A program made the translations under genes and the position numbers. Positions 1-7,948 of a stretch of 64,000 nucleotides of DNA are shown piece by piece. The stretch's first letter is position 1; each line of letters begins with the position of its first letter. Source of the DNA: Rhizobiaceae bacterium (GTDB taxonomy: Bacteria > Pseudomonadota > Alphaproteobacteria > Rhizobiales > Rhizobiaceae); the NCBI GenBank assembly GCA_905339215.1, contig CAJPFN010000016.1, forward strand, positions 53,273-117,272, written 5' to 3'. The notes below the pieces were generated by a model. The model saw only the letters and a program-made list of their open reading frames with translations. It did not search any database and was not told the origin of the DNA.

Positions 1-2
1 CT

Positions 3-227
3 TCACGAACAATACCTTATCGGTTTGGCGACTTCGAACCAGTCGACATAGCGATGTATCCAGTCGCCAATGTCGAAGGCCACAAACTTCCCCGGGGCAG
101 TGTGTACGGTAGGGCCCATCTCGTCGCTGGTCCGGCCTGCCTGCTCGGGGTTGACCCAGATCACGCCATTCATTTCTGTCCAGCCGAGGTATTGCTCGGC
201 GCCTATCTGGTCGACTGAGACCGGCAT
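3..227 (-). CDS. Small hypothetical protein, partner of the methyltransferase gene
   Basis: Complete 74-residue frame with an ATG start. It begins one base after the stop of the methyltransferase gene at 229-975, so the two are almost certainly co-transcribed. The sequence is rich in Trp, Tyr and acidic residues (motifs such as GVIWVNPEQAG and FDIGDWIHRYVDWF). It has no signal peptide, membrane segment or cysteine cluster. I do not recognise the family. The tight coupling is the main evidence that it is expressed. It may belong to the same mobile segment as the primase gene. Function unknown. Confidence 0.45.
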   Translation of the reverse strand: MPVSVDQIGAEQYLGWTEMNGVIWVNPEQAGRTSDEMGPTVHTAPGKFVAFDIGDWIHRYVDWFEVAKPIRYCS

Positions 228-228
228 T

Positions 229-975
229 CTAGGTCGCCTTCAGCAAGAGGACACTCGCATGGTCGCGCCAAACGTATTCTTCTTCAATGTCGAATCCGGC
301 GATGTTGCAGAGCGCGTATAGCATCGTCGGCGATATATACCACCAGTTCGGCATCGTGCTCGGCCTGCCGCCTCGAATGTAATAGGAGCGCGCGCCATGC
401 GGTGGCGGGGACAAGTCGGCCGGCGGCTTCTGGAATTTCTCTGTGTAGTAGGCGCGTAGGACTTTCCGCTGTTGGTCGGTGATCGCCGGAAGGAAAAGGC
501 CCATGCCGGCGGGGCATTCGACCCTGCCAAACTCGTTCTCGATGACCGGCGGAAGGATCACCATGCTGGTGATCAGGTATTCCCGCGTGATGCTCCTCAG
601 CTTCAGTAGGAAATCCAGCATGTCAGGGCAATGATACATGATGCCGGCCGCCACAACGATCTCGTGAGGGCCAACGGTATCCAGGCTGTACTGATCGAGG
701 ACGTTGAAACCGGGATGACGACGCACTTGTGACGGCTCGATGCCCGCCTCGCGCAGCGCGCCATCGAAGCGCGGCCACCATACATGATCGGCGGGAACGA
801 TATCGGCCGCAGCAAGGGATATGGCGCCCGCTCGGTAAGCCGAGGTGACCCGTTCGTTTGCGTAGAGGCCTCCTACTTCAAGGAAGCTCTTGCCGAACGC
901 GACTCTGTAGAGCCAGGTCGCGACCGTTTCTGCGGATACTTGATCGCCTCTTTTAATCGAATGTCCAGTCATCAT
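229..975 (-). CDS. SAM-dependent methyltransferase, CmoB-like
   Basis: About 248 residues. A Rossmann-type motif I (SFLEVGGLYANERV) is near the N-terminus. Later comes a segment of the form VAAGIMYHCPDMLDFLLKLR, which resembles the G(V/I)LYHxxdPL motif of CmoB and related class I methyltransferases. A C-terminal NWWYISPTMLYALCNIAGF segment resembles the P-WW-P ... AGF end of the same family. The frame extends further upstream, but I chose the ATG-ATG pair at 975/972 because GGAGGGG lies just before it. The substrate cannot be told from sequence; tRNA, glycan or small-molecule methylation are all possible. It is followed one base later by the small gene at 3-227. Confidence 0.6.
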   Translation of the reverse strand: MMTGHSIKRGDQVSAETVATWLYRVAFGKSFLEVGGLYANERVTSAYRAGAISLAAADIVPADHVWWPRFDGALREAGIEPSQVRRHPGFNVLDQYSLDTVGPHEIVVAAGIMYHCPDMLDFLLKLRSITREYLITSMVILPPVIENEFGRVECPAGMGLFLPAITDQQRKVLRAYYTEKFQKPPADLSPPPHGARSYYIRGGRPSTMPNWWYISPTMLYALCNIAGFDIEEEYVWRDHASVLLLKAT

Positions 976-1323
976 TTCCCCTCCGTGCGGCCAACGCTTC
1001 GCACACCTCTCCGGAAAATCCAAGACGAAAGGATCGACGCGTGTTCGATGCTGAGATGTGTGCGTCCGCCGAAGTGCATGCCGCGCCCGAACAGCTAATA
1101 TAGTCCCAGGGTCGGCTTTGGGTCCTTCCGGCGAGGAGCTGCCGGGGGCGGGGGACGCCGAGCGCGATTCACGCGAGATTTGAATGTTACGGCAGCGAAA
1201 CGACTCCTGAGTCCGGGAAGGCTTCTTCGAACAGTGAAGAGCGCGCTCGGAGACCCCCGCACTGGCCGCCCATCGGCCATGACCCTGAGGAAGTGCGATA
1301 GGATTGATTTGCTCACGGTCGAC
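976..1323. other. Non-coding stretch between methyltransferase and repeat cluster
   Basis: No convincing gene is visible. The only frame of note (minus strand, 1095-1316) starts with GTG, has no ribosome binding site and a shadow-like composition rich in Arg, Pro and Ala. The stretch may hold the promoter of the methyltransferase gene, but I see no clear -35/-10 pair. Confidence 0.4.
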
Positions 1324-1533
1324 CGACCCCTATGACCCCTCTGACCCCTGTTTTCCTATGTTATTCCCCGTAACGCGTAGCCATCCCGCCCACGTCCTAT
1401 GCTGCCGCTGTGTTGCTTCCATGGTCTTTTAACTCAGAATAGGGTCAGAGGGGTCAGCCTCACGACAACGCATTGATATTGCGTGCAAAACCGCTGCCCC
1501 CTATACGGGTCAGGCAGGGGTCAGCACGGGTCA
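1324..1533. repeat. Iteron-like cluster of GGGTCA-core repeats, candidate replication origin
   Basis: Eight 8-base repeats with core GGGTCA. Three read as (T/C)GACCCCT at 1324, 1333 and 1342, exactly 9 bases apart. Two lie in the opposite orientation at 1440 and 1449, again 9 bases apart. Three more, A(C/G)GGGTCA, are at 1505, 1516 and 1526. The blocks at 1333-1347 and 1442-1456 form a perfect 15-base inverted repeat around an AT-richer centre. The cluster is non-coding and lies just downstream of the primase-helicase gene. Iteron arrays of this kind bind replication initiators in plasmids and phage satellites. An origin function here is inference. Confidence 0.55.
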
Positions 1534-1539
1534 GCGAAT

Positions 1540-3780
1540 TCATGGCCGCACCCATACTTTACCGCACTCGCTATGGCGTCTTTGCCACCCCAAAGCCCGC
1601 AACACGCCGGCCATGCGCTTGCTCTCCCGCATACCTTGGTGTGCCGTTGGAATGCCAAGGAAGGCCAGGCAGTCACTCGCCTTGATCTTGTCGCGGCGAT
1701 TGCCGTCGAAGTCGGTGCCGTCGAGATACTCGCGCACGACATCTTCCCATGCATCTTGCTCGCGGACGGCTTCTTGGGCGACACGCGCTTGCTTCTCCAT
1801 TTCGTCGCTCAAGTGCCACGGCACACCCGCATTGAAGGCGTCGCGCGCTTCCGCGAACAATTGATCGCGGTCGCGCTCCAGGCCGTCGAGGTCGAGACTC
1901 TTGCCGCATTGGACAGGCCAATATCGGCGGTTGCCCGTTGTATCGCGGAGGTATTCGGTCGAATTCGTTGTGCCGACCAAAACAGTCTGCCGCGGGAATC
2001 TCCGGTATCGTCTGCCGTAAGGCGCGCGGCCTTCATCGTCCTGACAAGAGATAAACGCCTTCAGGGTCTCTGCTTCTGCTTTCCTGAGCGCTTCCAACTC
2101 ACCGGCTTCGACCAACCATTTGCCTTGAATGTAGCGCGAAGCTTCGACAGCGTTGTCTGCCAGACTCGGGAGCTTGTCGCCAAACCATTCACCCGCCAGG
2201 ATGCTGCAGGCTGTGCTCTTCCCGATGCCTTGATCACCCGCAAGCATGAGCATGGAGTCATGCTTGCAGCCGGGCTTCTCGACTCGGGCAACCATGGCGA
2301 TAAGGAAGGCTCGCCCGATCGCTCTCGTAAGTGGTGTATCTTCCGACCCAAGGTAGTTTGAAAGCCAAGTGTCGATTCGCTTCTCACCGTCATGCATAAG
2401 GGCCGACAGGTAATCGCGGACAGGGTGATAGGAATGTCGGCGGGCTACTTGGGTGACAGCATCGCCGGTAAGATCCTTGCCGATTCTTCGCATTCCTGCG
2501 CGTTCGATTTTGATGCGAAGAACGCCTATGGTTGCGTCGTCAACCTCGCCATGCATAGACTCCTCCCATTGCCGCATGAGGTTGTAGCGCAGACCAAGAC
2601 CTTCGGTCTCATTGATGCTCGCAAGGAAGATAGAGGCGTTGGTTAGCGTTGGAAGCGGGTCCCCCTTGCTACTTCGCTGAATTGTGGCGCCCCACACGGC
2701 CGGAAACGAAGACGCGGGAAGCGCGGGTAGGTCTTCGAAATCATCCGGCCCGACTTCCGGAGCACGCGTCCATCCGTATTCGCCCGCTATGTGAAAGAGC
2801 GTGCCGATTTCGACTCCTTCGCCGCGGCCGAAGCTGCGCCATTGGCTGCGCATCTCGCGGGATTGATATTTGCCCGGCTCGGTTGCCTTGGCTGACCAAG
2901 CGTCCCAAAGCTCGAATGCATTTTTAGCGCCGTCGCTTGCCGCGTGAAGGGCCATGCCGACGCGAACCCAGTCCTCTCGGCTGCAATCGGGAGAGATGAA
3001 GGCGAGCGCACGCCGCACTTCGTCCCAATCGACCGGCAGCGGGTCAGGTCCGAGGCGCTTGGAAGGGTCAAAGTCGTCACGCCGCGGCGCTAGCAGGGCT
3101 GCAGGCCAGTCCGGGAGCGCCGACCGATCAAGGCGACCACGGGCCACGTATGAACGGCCATCGGGCAGCACGGCGCCGGGGGCGATGACGTAACCGCCTT
3201 CGCCGCGGATATCGAGTCCGTTCGGCAGATGCCTCGCGCTGCATCTCAACCCTTCGGGCCACCCGAAATAGATGTGCCGGCCGGTGTTTGGCGTGTCGAC
3301 CGCAAAAGAGCGGAGAGAGGCAGCGTCGAAACCCAAGGCGGCTAGCGCAGCGAAGCCGTCCGCGTCTGCGTGGTGACGGTCTATATCAAGCACCGCAATT
3401 CCGTTGCGACCGCCGGTAGGCAACGCGGGAAGCGCGTCCGGCCAGGTGCGCCACAATGCCTGAATCTGGTCGGCGTCAGTTGTCGCGTCGGCGAATCCGT
3501 GCGCTGTAAGCGGGCGCTTGTCGGCGCCGCACGGGAAGACCGCAAAGCCGCGCCGCGCGAGGTCGAGAGCGACGGCGCGATTGTCGGCACTCTGTGCCGA
3601 GGCATTCGAATCGCCTAGCAAGTCGGATAGGTCGGTATCGGAGGAGGATTGCGGGGGATTCCCGCCAATGGTAGAGTCCACGTCGAAATCCTTGGTGCAA
3701 AAAGCCTGCTCAAACTTTGCCGGTGCGAGCGGGCTTTTTGTTGCGTTGTGCCAAGCGAATGCCGGGCTGACCGCAATCAT
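1540..3780 (-). CDS. Phage/satellite-type primase-helicase (PrimPol, PriCT, VapE domains)
   Basis: 746 residues. An N-terminal bifunctional primase-polymerase domain (about 55-250) shows VLDIDRHHAD near 131 and NTGRHIYF near 168, followed by DIRGEGGYVIAPG. A PriCT-like linker domain (about 265-350) contains DWVRVGMALH. The C-terminal half is a VapE / D5-like SF3-type ATPase with Walker A AGDQGIGKST near 517 and a downstream GTTNSTEYLRDTTGNRRYWP segment typical of virulence-associated protein E. Such proteins start replication of integrated satellites and prophages. I chose the ATG at 3780, preceded by TTGGAG, over a TTG at 3804. No integrase, capsid or excisionase gene is visible. The protein is full length, so the element may still replicate. 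Confidence 0.88.
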   Translation of the reverse strand: MIAVSPAFAWHNATKSPLAPAKFEQAFCTKDFDVDSTIGGNPPQSSSDTDLSDLLGDSNASAQSADNRAVALDLARRGFAVFPCGADKRPLTAHGFADATTDADQIQALWRTWPDALPALPTGGRNGIAVLDIDRHHADADGFAALAALGFDAASLRSFAVDTPNTGRHIYFGWPEGLRCSARHLPNGLDIRGEGGYVIAPGAVLPDGRSYVARGRLDRSALPDWPAALLAPRRDDFDPSKRLGPDPLPVDWDEVRRALAFISPDCSREDWVRVGMALHAASDGAKNAFELWDAWSAKATEPGKYQSREMRSQWRSFGRGEGVEIGTLFHIAGEYGWTRAPEVGPDDFEDLPALPASSFPAVWGATIQRSSKGDPLPTLTNASIFLASINETEGLGLRYNLMRQWEESMHGEVDDATIGVLRIKIERAGMRRIGKDLTGDAVTQVARRHSYHPVRDYLSALMHDGEKRIDTWLSNYLGSEDTPLTRAIGRAFLIAMVARVEKPGCKHDSMLMLAGDQGIGKSTACSILAGEWFGDKLPSLADNAVEASRYIQGKWLVEAGELEALRKAEAETLKAFISCQDDEGRAPYGRRYRRFPRQTVLVGTTNSTEYLRDTTGNRRYWPVQCGKSLDLDGLERDRDQLFAEARDAFNAGVPWHLSDEMEKQARVAQEAVREQDAWEDVVREYLDGTDFDGNRRDKIKASDCLAFLGIPTAHQGMRESKRMAGVLRALGWQRRHSECGKVWVRP

Positions 3781-3816
3781 ACGCGCTCCAAGGAAGCGGC
3801 GCAACTAATTGATAAA

Positions 3817-3835
3817 ATTCACATTTTGTGTGAAT
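3817..3835. promoter_or_regulatory. Candidate operator palindrome at the primase-helicase promoter
   Basis: Perfect inverted repeat ATTCACA-TTTTG-TGTGAAT (7-base arms, 5-base spacer) 37 bases upstream of the primase ATG, in an AT-rich segment. The position and shape fit a dimeric repressor operator that controls the replication gene. No repressor gene is visible in the window. Inference from symmetry and position only. Confidence 0.5.
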
Positions 3836-4064
3836 CTGAATACGTCCCGGTGCGTCTCAGTCGATCGACAGGTCATCCCGAGGGATTTCGGCTATCCACA
3901 GGCATTTTACAGCACCGAATTACAGCGCTGATTCTCTAACGTATTGAAATTACGGGTCGCATTGGTGCCTTCATCGCACCAGATTTCAGATTGCGCGTAT
4001 TCGCTTTGCCGGCCGCCCGAAAACGGTGGACGCCCGGCACCGAGCTTCCCCGCCCGGCGGGTTG
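3836..4064. other. Intergenic boundary between the mobile segment and the core genome
   Basis: No gene is visible. Base composition changes across this stretch from AT-richer to the GC-rich background, so the right-hand junction of the element probably lies here. I could not identify an attachment-site direct repeat, because the left end of the element is outside the window. Confidence 0.35.
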
Positions 4065-5045
4065 TCAGCCGAAATCGCCCGACTTCAACCAGTCGAACGT
4101 GTCGCGGAGCGTTTCGGTGACCGGCCGCGCCGTGAAGCCGAGTTCGTCCGCCGCCTTGCGCGACGATATGTTGCGGGTGTTAGAGGCCACGGCGGCAAGG
4201 GATTCGCGCGTGAAGAGGGGCTCGCCGCTCCGCAAGTCGGCAAGGGTTTCCACGAAAGGCAGCGCCGCCATCGCCATCCAGCGCGGCAGGATCACCCGGT
4301 TCCTCCCGCGGCCGCTGACGCGACCGCAGTGGCGGGCGAGTTGCTCGATCGACACCCAGTGCCCCGAAATCAGGTAGGCCTGGCCGGCCCGGCCCCGCGT
4401 GACAGCGGCGACGATCGCGGCCGCAACGTCCCTCGCATCGACCCAGTCGAACCCTCCGGGGATCAGCAACGGTCGCTCGCCGCGGAAGAACTCGCGCAGC
4501 ATCGTCCCTGCCCGCGAACGCCTGTAGTCGTGCGGACCGAGAATGCCGGTGGGTCGCAGGACGAGCGCGTCCAGTCCGTCCGTTGCCGAACCGAGCACGA
4601 CGCGCTCGCCTTCGGCCTTCGACCGGTCGTAGGCGAAAGCGCCCTCGCCCACCAGCGGCCGGCTTTCGTCGGCAGTGCCTTCGGCGTCGTCAAGCCTCAT
4701 CGCGTGAATGGAGCTCACATGCACGAACCTTCCGGCGCCGACGCTGCGCGCGGCGATGACCGCGTTACGCGCGCCCTCGACATTGGTTCGCCAGACGGTG
4801 CCGTCGCGGTCGCCGCGAATGGAAATCTTCGCGGCCAGATGGATAACGGCGCCGCAACCGGCGAACGCGGCCCTCAGCGCCGGGGGGTCGAGCACGTCGG
4901 CGCTCACGCGATCGAGTTCCAGCCCGTGAAGTGCGGGGCTGTCCACATGGCGCGCGATCGCGCGTACGGAAAACCCCTTGCCGAGGAATTCGCGCACCAC
5001 ATTGGCCCCGAGATGGCCGGTTGCGCCGGTCACCGCGACGAGCAT
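4065..5045 (-). CDS. NAD-dependent epimerase/dehydratase (extended SDR)
   Basis: 326 residues. The N-terminal Rossmann motif GATGHLG is at 7-13, and the catalytic YDRSK (Tyr139, Lys143) is preceded by VSSIHA near 110. This places it in the extended SDR group that includes dihydroflavonol-4-reductase-like and 3-beta-hydroxysteroid dehydrogenase-like enzymes. It probably oxidises or reduces a hydroxyl/keto group using NAD(P). The next gene upstream on the same strand (5059-5826) is a steroid 5-alpha-reductase-family protein 13 bases away, which suggests a shared lipid or terpenoid substrate. No substrate-specific motif is visible, so a precise reaction cannot be given. Confidence 0.85.
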   Translation of the reverse strand: MLVAVTGATGHLGANVVREFLGKGFSVRAIARHVDSPALHGLELDRVSADVLDPPALRAAFAGCGAVIHLAAKISIRGDRDGTVWRTNVEGARNAVIAARSVGAGRFVHVSSIHAMRLDDAEGTADESRPLVGEGAFAYDRSKAEGERVVLGSATDGLDALVLRPTGILGPHDYRRSRAGTMLREFFRGERPLLIPGGFDWVDARDVAAAIVAAVTRGRAGQAYLISGHWVSIEQLARHCGRVSGRGRNRVILPRWMAMAALPFVETLADLRSGEPLFTRESLAAVASNTRNISSRKAADELGFTARPVTETLRDTFDWLKSGDFG

Positions 5046-5058
5046 ATTGCCTCCACAG

Positions 5059-5826
5059 TCAGAGAACGAATGGAATCAATCCTTTGCGGCTGGGCGGATA
5101 GTCGGGGAACTTGCGCCGGTACCAGCGGTGATGCGCCCATGCGCGGGGACCGAGATTGGCGGCCGTCCAGACGGCGAATGCCGCCGCCGGCAGGTTCCAG
5201 CAGGCCAGCGCGAAGCCGCTCCACTCGATGATCTCGCCGAGATGGTTCGGGCAGGACACCCAGCGAAACAGCCCGCCCTGCGGGATGACGTAGTCGGTGT
5301 GCTTCGCACCGTTGCGCAGGCGCATCAGTCGCCGGTCCGCATCGATATTGATGGCCGCGCCCAGGAGGAACAGCGCAAGCCCGGCGAGGAATCGCGGGTC
5401 GAGCAGCCACTCCGCGCCATAGTCCGCCCACGGACTCGCGAGGTAATAGCCGTTCGACCAGCCGTTGACGGCATTGAACAGAATTCCGCTGGCGACGATC
5501 GCAACGGGAATGGTCCGCACCGACGTGCGTATGGTGAGCGGATAGACCAGCGACCGGTTGACGTAGTGGGCGCTCCACAGGAAGGCGAAAACATAGATCG
5601 GAACGGAATAGGCGCCGGCTAGGAGGCCCGCGGCAAGCGGGGCGAGGAAGGCGATCGGCGAAACCAGTTCCATGATGACCCAGCCCAGCCGGTTACCAAT
5701 CTCCGGACCCCAGTCGGCGCGGCGGTGGCGGCCGTATGCCGGAACGACGACGAGCTGGATCGGGGCAAGCAACAGTGCCAGGGCGACCCACGCCGCGATC
5801 AGGATGTTGAACGTCTCCTGGGTCAT
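5059..5826 (-). CDS. Steroid 5-alpha-reductase-family membrane protein
   Basis: 255 residues with about six hydrophobic segments. The C-terminal half carries the family signature: GGLFRWVSCPNHLGEIIEW near 184-202 (Asn194, His195, Glu198) and NLGPRAWAHHRWYRRKF near 224-240, ending in GLIPFVL. HYVNRSLVYP near 87-96 also matches the eukaryotic 3-oxo-5-alpha-steroid 4-dehydrogenases. Family members use NADPH to reduce an enone double bond in the membrane. A true steroid substrate in this organism is not established; polyprenoid or fatty enones are alternatives. It is probably co-transcribed with the SDR gene downstream. Confidence 0.82.
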   Translation of the reverse strand: MTQETFNILIAAWVALALLLAPIQLVVVPAYGRHRRADWGPEIGNRLGWVIMELVSPIAFLAPLAAGLLAGAYSVPIYVFAFLWSAHYVNRSLVYPLTIRTSVRTIPVAIVASGILFNAVNGWSNGYYLASPWADYGAEWLLDPRFLAGLALFLLGAAINIDADRRLMRLRNGAKHTDYVIPQGGLFRWVSCPNHLGEIIEWSGFALACWNLPAAAFAVWTAANLGPRAWAHHRWYRRKFPDYPPSRKGLIPFVL

Positions 5827-5846
5827 CGAAGCCCGCCGGGAACGGC

Positions 5847-6431
5847 CTAGTAAAGCGGCTCCTCAAACAGAACCGTATCGCCGTCGAGCAGGGCCTTGAT
5901 TTGCGGCGCGCCATCCCTGGCGACCGCGACCAGCATGGAGAAGGGCCGCTCGCGGATGTCGTTCTGAATCGCCAGGCCCTCGCCCTCGGGCAGGTAGAAG
6001 CGCTCGATGCCGTATTCGATCCTGACGCTGGTATCGCGGGAAAAACTCCAGCCGCCGGGCATTAAGCCCCTGATATCGATCTCGCCGGCCGGCGCGGGCG
6101 TCGCCGACGGTTTGCCCAGGCTCGCCGAAACCGCGTTCCAATGGTTGTCGGCACCCTTCGCCAGGCGCACGTAGATCGGCCCCTCCTCGGTGACCGTCAT
6201 GCCTTCCGGCACGTTTGAGATGACCGCGGCGGGGATCTGGCTGATATCGTAGGCGAGCACGACGTAGTCGCCGCGCAAGAGGTCGCGCGGATCGACCGGC
6301 TGGATGCGCAGCAACACCTCGGCGCCGTTCCTCAGGATGGCCGCGCGGCCGGCGATCATCCAGGAAAGGAAGCCGATCTGCACCAGCGAAAGTGCGATTG
6401 CCGCAATGACAAGACGATTGGCGCGCATCAT
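5847..6431 (-). CDS. GDYXXLXY-domain membrane-anchored protein
   Basis: 194 residues. One N-terminal membrane segment is followed by IQPVDPRDLLRGDYVVLAYDI, which contains the motif that names the GDYXXLXY family. The rest is predicted to be extracytoplasmic. Genes of this family are regularly found next to DUF2157 membrane proteins, as here: its ATG overlaps the stop of the DUF2157 gene by 4 bases (6428-6431), which indicates translational coupling. No biochemical function is established for the pair. Confidence 0.85.
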   Translation of the reverse strand: MMRANRLVIAAIALSLVQIGFLSWMIAGRAAILRNGAEVLLRIQPVDPRDLLRGDYVVLAYDISQIPAAVISNVPEGMTVTEEGPIYVRLAKGADNHWNAVSASLGKPSATPAPAGEIDIRGLMPGGWSFSRDTSVRIEYGIERFYLPEGEGLAIQNDIRERPFSMLVAVARDGAPQIKALLDGDTVLFEEPLY

Positions 6432-7540
6432 GCTCCCGCTCCCTCAGGTGCCGCCGGCGCATTCACGCGGCGTTCGATCCGGATGATCACCCAGGCGAGG
6501 ATGGCGAGTGTCGCCGAACCGAGCAGGAAGAAGCCGGCAGTGCCGAGCATGGTGCCCAGCGTAACGACATAGGTGAAGACCAGTTGGCAGCCGAAGCCGA
6601 GGTAGGCGATCCAGCGCACTGCGCGGCTGTCGCGGCCGCCAAAGAAGAGCGCAGCCGCGATTCCGGCGAAAGAGACGATGGCGCCAATGACCAGTGCGCC
6701 GAGTTCGTCGATCATGCCGAACTGCATCACGGTCATGCCGGTCAGGAAGCCGATCAGGCCGTGGAGCGCCAGGCGACCGTCGAGCCGGGCGATGCGCTCG
6801 GCCTCGGCAGGGCGCATGACGGCGAAGGCGAACACCGCCGCCGATGCGATCGCCAGCAGGACCGAGACGACGAACATGTTCACCTCGATGGCGAGGAGCA
6901 CCAGATAGAAGTCGAGCGACAGGAGGATCAGGTGGCGCGCCACCTTGCTGTCGGTCCAGTAGGAAACCGCCCACAGGACGAGCGCGACGGCGGCAAATTC
7001 GTAGGGGAACGGCGTCGATCCCCAGAAATCGAGAGCGAGCATGGCCAGCCAGGCGTCCGCCAGCACCACTGCACCGACGGTCAGTGGGCCCGAGCGCAAC
7101 GCCAGCGCGGCCAGCGCAGTACCGCCGCACCAGACGAGGACGGCCTGCGCCTCGTCGCCGGAGAGGTGGTACATCTGGCCGATCAGCGCGATGGCGCCGC
7201 CGAAGCCTGCCGCGCCGATCAGCCACAGCGCTTCGGCAAAGGCAGAATGATCGCGCTGTTTCAGCACCGCACCGCCGATATAGCCCGCGCCTAGCGCGGC
7301 AAAGACCAGGCCGACCCGCCAGAGCCTCGGCATGGCTTCCCAGTTTGCTGCGACGAAGATGAGCAGGGCCGCGGCGAACAGCAGCGCCGCGAGAATAGCC
7401 AGGACGGAGCCAAAACTGAACGCCTTGCGCTGGTGGGCGTCGATATCGTCGGCCAGAACCTGCGCCAGACCCGGCGCGATCAGGCCGCGCTCGACCCAGC
7501 GCGCGATGTCGTGCTTGACACGAACAGCATAGCTCGCCAT
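6428..7540 (-). CDS. DUF2157 multi-pass membrane protein
   Basis: About 370 residues. A short cytoplasmic N-terminus (VKHDIARWVERGLIAPGLAQVLADDI), typical of DUF2157, is followed by roughly a dozen hydrophobic segments. The reading frame is open to 7717, but the upstream part is basic and has no family features. I therefore start at the ATG at 7540, with GGGGGAGAAG upstream. It is translationally coupled to the GDYXXLXY gene. The function is unknown; the two proteins probably form an inner-membrane complex. Confidence 0.82.
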   Translation of the reverse strand: MASYAVRVKHDIARWVERGLIAPGLAQVLADDIDAHQRKAFSFGSVLAILAALLFAAALLIFVAANWEAMPRLWRVGLVFAALGAGYIGGAVLKQRDHSAFAEALWLIGAAGFGGAIALIGQMYHLSGDEAQAVLVWCGGTALAALALRSGPLTVGAVVLADAWLAMLALDFWGSTPFPYEFAAVALVLWAVSYWTDSKVARHLILLSLDFYLVLLAIEVNMFVVSVLLAIASAAVFAFAVMRPAEAERIARLDGRLALHGLIGFLTGMTVMQFGMIDELGALVIGAIVSFAGIAAALFFGGRDSRAVRWIAYLGFGCQLVFTYVVTLGTMLGTAGFFLLGSATLAILAWVIIRIERRVNAPAAPEGAGA

Positions 7541-7670
7541 TTGGTTGGTCTTCTCCCCCACTCGGCCTTCCCGGCCACAGAACGCTTCATAGCACGCAAG
7601 CCGTTGACCTTGCGAGAGATTCGATTCGGCCCTGGGCCTCGTCGCCGCTGCTCCAGCCGCAGAGAATGTT

Positions 7671-7691
7671 GCATTGCACAAAACGCAATGC
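7671..7691. promoter_or_regulatory. Palindrome between the divergent DUF2157 and DUF1127 genes
   Basis: Perfect inverted repeat GCATTGC-N7-GCAATGC in the 253-base divergent promoter region. It is suitably placed for a transcription factor acting on one or both directions. I do not recognise the regulator. Confidence 0.4.
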
Positions 7692-7793
7692 TGCCATGCA
7701 CCAATGCGCCTACCCAAACGAATCCCACGCGCCTATCTTCGCATCGTACACAAAGACGGCAAGAAACGAACTAAAGACGAAACGAGACGTGCC

Positions 7794-7934
7794 ATGAACC
7801 TGATCCGCAACTACCGCAACTGGCGCCGCTACCGGGAAACCGTTTCCGAGCTGAGCCGCCTGTCTAACCGCGAGCTTTCTGACCTCGGCATTGCCCGCGG
7901 CGACATCAACTTCGTCGCCCGCAAGTCGATCTGA
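7794..7934 (+). CDS. DUF1127 micro-protein
   Basis: 46 residues, strongly basic: MNLIRNYRNWRRYRETVSEL, then LSRLSNRELSDLGIARGDI. The second part is the DUF1127 core (L-x-x-L-S-D-x-EL-x-D-L-G-I-x-R-x-x-I). A longer frame from 7674 exists, but the extra 40 residues have no family character. DUF1127 proteins are short Arg-rich proteins of alphaproteobacteria; the Rhodobacter example CcaF1 is an RNA-binding protein encoded in front of the CcsR small RNAs. Two CcsR-like RNAs follow here at 7983 and 8141, so protein and RNAs are probably processed from one transcript. Confidence 0.9.
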   Translation: MNLIRNYRNWRRYRETVSELSRLSNRELSDLGIARGDINFVARKSI

Positions 7935-7948
7935 CCACGGAATTTCGT

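Noticed and set aside
1095..1316. Minus-strand open frame of 73 codons in the element
   Set aside because: GTG start without a ribosome binding site and Arg/Pro-rich composition with no family features; likely shadow.
7674..7793. Longer N-terminus for the DUF1127 protein
   Set aside because: The extra 40 residues do not resemble the family; DUF1127 proteins start near the ATG at 7794.
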